Of a stretch of DNA of 64,000 bases, positions 62,484 to 64,000 are shown one piece after another; position 1 is the stretch's first letter; each line of letters opens with the position of its first letter. The notes under the pieces were generated by a model. That model was not told the origin of the DNA. It did not search any database and saw only the letters and a program-made list of their open reading frames with translations. Position numbers and translations under genes: made by a program. The stretch is taken from NCBI GenBank assembly GCA_020635495.1, contig JACJZQ010000015.1, positions 36,091-100,090 of the forward strand, written 5' to 3'. The stretch comes from Flavobacteriales bacterium (lineage in GTDB: Bacteria; Bacteroidota; Bacteroidia; UBA10329).

Positions 62484-63103
62484 CCCAACAGCGCTTTTAT
62501 ACTCGTTTTCAATCGCTCCAATTCCGCAGCAACAGTCTCAGAGCTCACGTCTTTCAACTCGCTTATCCGAATGAAAGGCATTTCCATCTGCTTTGCGAAA
62601 TAGCTTTCTGTGCTTTCGTGTGCCTTTCCGCTGATAACGAGTGCAACTACGTTTAAACCTGCTTCTTTCAGCACTTTCCAACTGAGCATAGTGTGATTGA
62701 TACTTCCCAAATAATGCCGCGTTACGAGCACCACAGGCAAGTTCAGTTTAACCATCAGATCAAGGTAAGTTTCCTTCGAATTGAACGGAACCATCACACC
62801 TCCAGCACCTTCAACCACAATCGGTTTATCTGATTTTGGGAGTTCGATTTCATTGATTTTGAGTTCAATTCCCTGCAAATAAGCAGCCGCATGAGGAGAC
62901 ATCGGAGCTTCCAATCTGAACGTTTCTGGAAGTGTGTTCAGTCCAGTTAGTTGAGTAATCTTGATACTGTCCGAATTATCAAGGTCGCCACATTGAACGG
63001 GCTTCCAGTAATCAGCTTCCAAGGCCTTGGTGATGACAGCCGCTGCAACCGTCTTCCCGACATCGGTTCCAATGCCCGTTATGAACAACCCTTTAGCCGA
63101 CAT
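62480..63103 (-). CDS. bioD: ATP-dependent dethiobiotin synthetase
   Basis: 207 residues. P-loop GIGTDVGKTVAA near residue 12, YWKPVQCGD, and VVEGAGGVMVPFN are the standard motifs. Closes the ureido ring using CO2 and ATP. Start overlaps the end of bioF by 11 bases, stop overlaps bioA by four. Confidence 0.95.
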   Translation of the reverse strand: MSAKGLFITGIGTDVGKTVAAAVITKALEADYWKPVQCGDLDNSDSIKITQLTGLNTLPETFRLEAPMSPHAAAYLQGIELKINEIELPKSDKPIVVEGAGGVMVPFNSKETYLDLMVKLNLPVVLVTRHYLGSINHTMLSWKVLKEAGLNVVALVISGKAHESTESYFAKQMEMPFIRISELKDVSSETVAAELERLKTSIKALLG

Positions 63104-64000
63104 GCGCCATGGCTTTTTGCAGCGAAGCGATCAATCCTTTCACCTCCGCTTCCGTGTTGAATTCATGCAAGCAAATTCGAATTCTTTCAGTGCCTTTCGG
63201 GACGGTTGGTGAGACAATCGGACGCACATCAAAACCATCGTTTTGCATAGCCGCAGCAACCGCCCCTACCTCTGCATTTCCTGGCACAATCACGCCCAAA
63301 ATCGGACTTTCACCACCAATTACCTGTACATCTGACGCATCTTTCATTGATTGATTAAATAACTTAATCAAATGACTGATATTCAATTTATTAAAATTAA
63401 TACATGACAGCATGTCATACGCACATTTTACACTTATAAGCGAGTGATTTGACGTAAACGTGGAGAATATCAACGACCGCGCATGGTTCACCAAAAACTG
63501 TCGGAGATTGTCGTTGCAAAGCACCGCTGCGCCATGGCAACCAAGGGCTTTAGAAAAGGTCACCAAACGGGCGTAAACCTCATCCTCCAAACCGAGTTCT
63601 GAAACCCGTCCTCTGCCCTCTCCGAACAGTCCGACCGCATGCGCTTCATCAACAATTATATCAGCATTGAACTCCGTACATACCGCAACCAATTCTTTCA
63701 GCGGAGCGAGGTCGCCATCCATGCTGTAAACGCTTTCAACAGCAACCACAGCCGCGCCATGCAATTCAGACAGCACCGACCGCAGACTTTCCACATCATT
63801 ATGCCTGAACGGCTTCAGTTCTGCTCGTGACAACCGCATGCCGTCATGTACGGAAGCATGTATCAGTTCATCATAAACGATGTATTTGACCACTCTGCCG
63901 AGCGATGAATACAACCCGACATTCGCATCGTAACCTGAATTGAAAATGAGGGCGGTCTCCGCATGATGGAAAGCAGCCACCTGCTTTTCCACCTGTTCTG
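63093..64000 (-). CDS. bioF: 8-amino-7-oxononanoate synthase (5' end outside window)
   Basis: At least 302 residues; the reading frame continues past the window edge, so the N-terminus is missing. HHAETALIFNSGYDANVGLYSSL, DELIHASVHDGMRLS, VYSMDGDLAPL, IVDEAHAVGLFG and the PLP Lys in VTFSKALGCHGA are typical. First step of the late biotin pathway. Compared with relatives the stretch LSCINFNKLNISHLIKLFNQ looks divergent but in frame. First seen gene of the bioF-bioD-bioA-DUF1569 operon. Confidence 0.94.
   Translation of the reverse strand, partial: EQVEKQVAAFHHAETALIFNSGYDANVGLYSSLGRVVKYIVYDELIHASVHDGMRLSRAELKPFRHNDVESLRSVLSELHGAAVVAVESVYSMDGDLAPLKELVAVCTEFNADIIVDEAHAVGLFGEGRGRVSELGLEDEVYARLVTFSKALGCHGAAVLCNDNLRQFLVNHARSLIFSTFTSNHSLISVKCAYDMLSCINFNKLNISHLIKLFNQSMKDASDVQVIGGESPILGVIVPGNAEVGAVAAAMQNDGFDVRPIVSPTVPKGTERIRICLHEFNTEAEVKGLIASLQKAMAHVG

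Noticed and set aside
1..64000. CRISPR array, rRNA operon, insertion sequence with transposase, prophage
   Set aside because: Looked for repeat-spacer patterns, transposase and phage motifs and conserved rRNA stretches; none seen.

Overview
The window looks like a chromosomal piece of a marine/freshwater Bacteroidota, most likely Flavobacteriales-like. Evidence seen directly: a C-terminal type IX secretion (T9SS) sorting domain, a TonB-dependent/outer-membrane beta-barrel protein, OmpA and LptF-type envelope genes, a short XrtF-like exosortase, several TAnnTTTG-type -7 promoter boxes close to start codons, and start sites without Shine-Dalgarno sequences (A-rich leaders, several GTG/TTG starts). 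There is no phage, CRISPR array, rRNA or large integrated element. Genes are very tightly packed; many convergent pairs overlap at their stops.

Layout. 1-9.4 kb: a partial GH3/beta-lactamase fusion lipid- or wall-acting enzyme, mutL with a small membrane protein in front, a rhodanese, a T9SS-exported pentaheme cytochrome, a small HExxH protein, a DUF2461 protein and an unknown secreted protein. 9.4-22.1 kb: TonB-type receptor, a CoA-ligase-like/C45 acyltransferase pair, fumarylacetoacetase, an acidic lipoprotein, AsmA-like protein, orphan histidine kinase, hemW, exosortase. 22.1-28.9 kb: an accessory-looking stretch with TPR proteins and a LuxR-type regulator, an unrecognised helical protein, and two lipoproteins, one of which carries the full motif set of guanidino-group-modifying (peptidylarginine/agmatine deiminase) enzymes. 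28.9-37.1 kb: SLC45-type transporter, relA/spoT, smpB, pcm, an oxidoreductase, a lipoprotein and a polyprenyl sugar-phosphate transferase. 37.1-43.8 kb: a two-gene operon of a lipoxygenase-like protein with an altered metal site and a 1703-residue pseudokinase-STAND ATPase-GAF-adenylate cyclase; this is the most unusual gene pair here. 43.9-47.4 kb: double OmpA-domain protein, WD40 protein, EamA transporter. 47.4-47.85 kb: a tRNA-Met(CAT) with a tiny GIY-YIG element inserted at its 3' end, flanked by 51-bp direct repeats. 48-55.3 kb: envelope glycan and lipid genes (PAP2 phosphatase, GT39, GT2, LptF/G, two GT4). 55.3-64 kb: hydrolase, secreted HExxH protein, pyruvate carboxylase, thioredoxin-like protein and the biotin operon bioF-bioD-bioA.

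How they fit together. Biotin made by bioFDA would serve the adjacent biotin-dependent pyruvate carboxylase. The PAP2/GT39/GT2/LptF/GT4 group and the sugar transferase at 35.7 kb belong to envelope glycan assembly through polyprenyl-phosphate carriers. RelA/SpoT, the orphan histidine kinase, the LuxR regulator and the adenylate cyclase are the signalling proteins. All family calls are from motifs read by eye; no database search was run.
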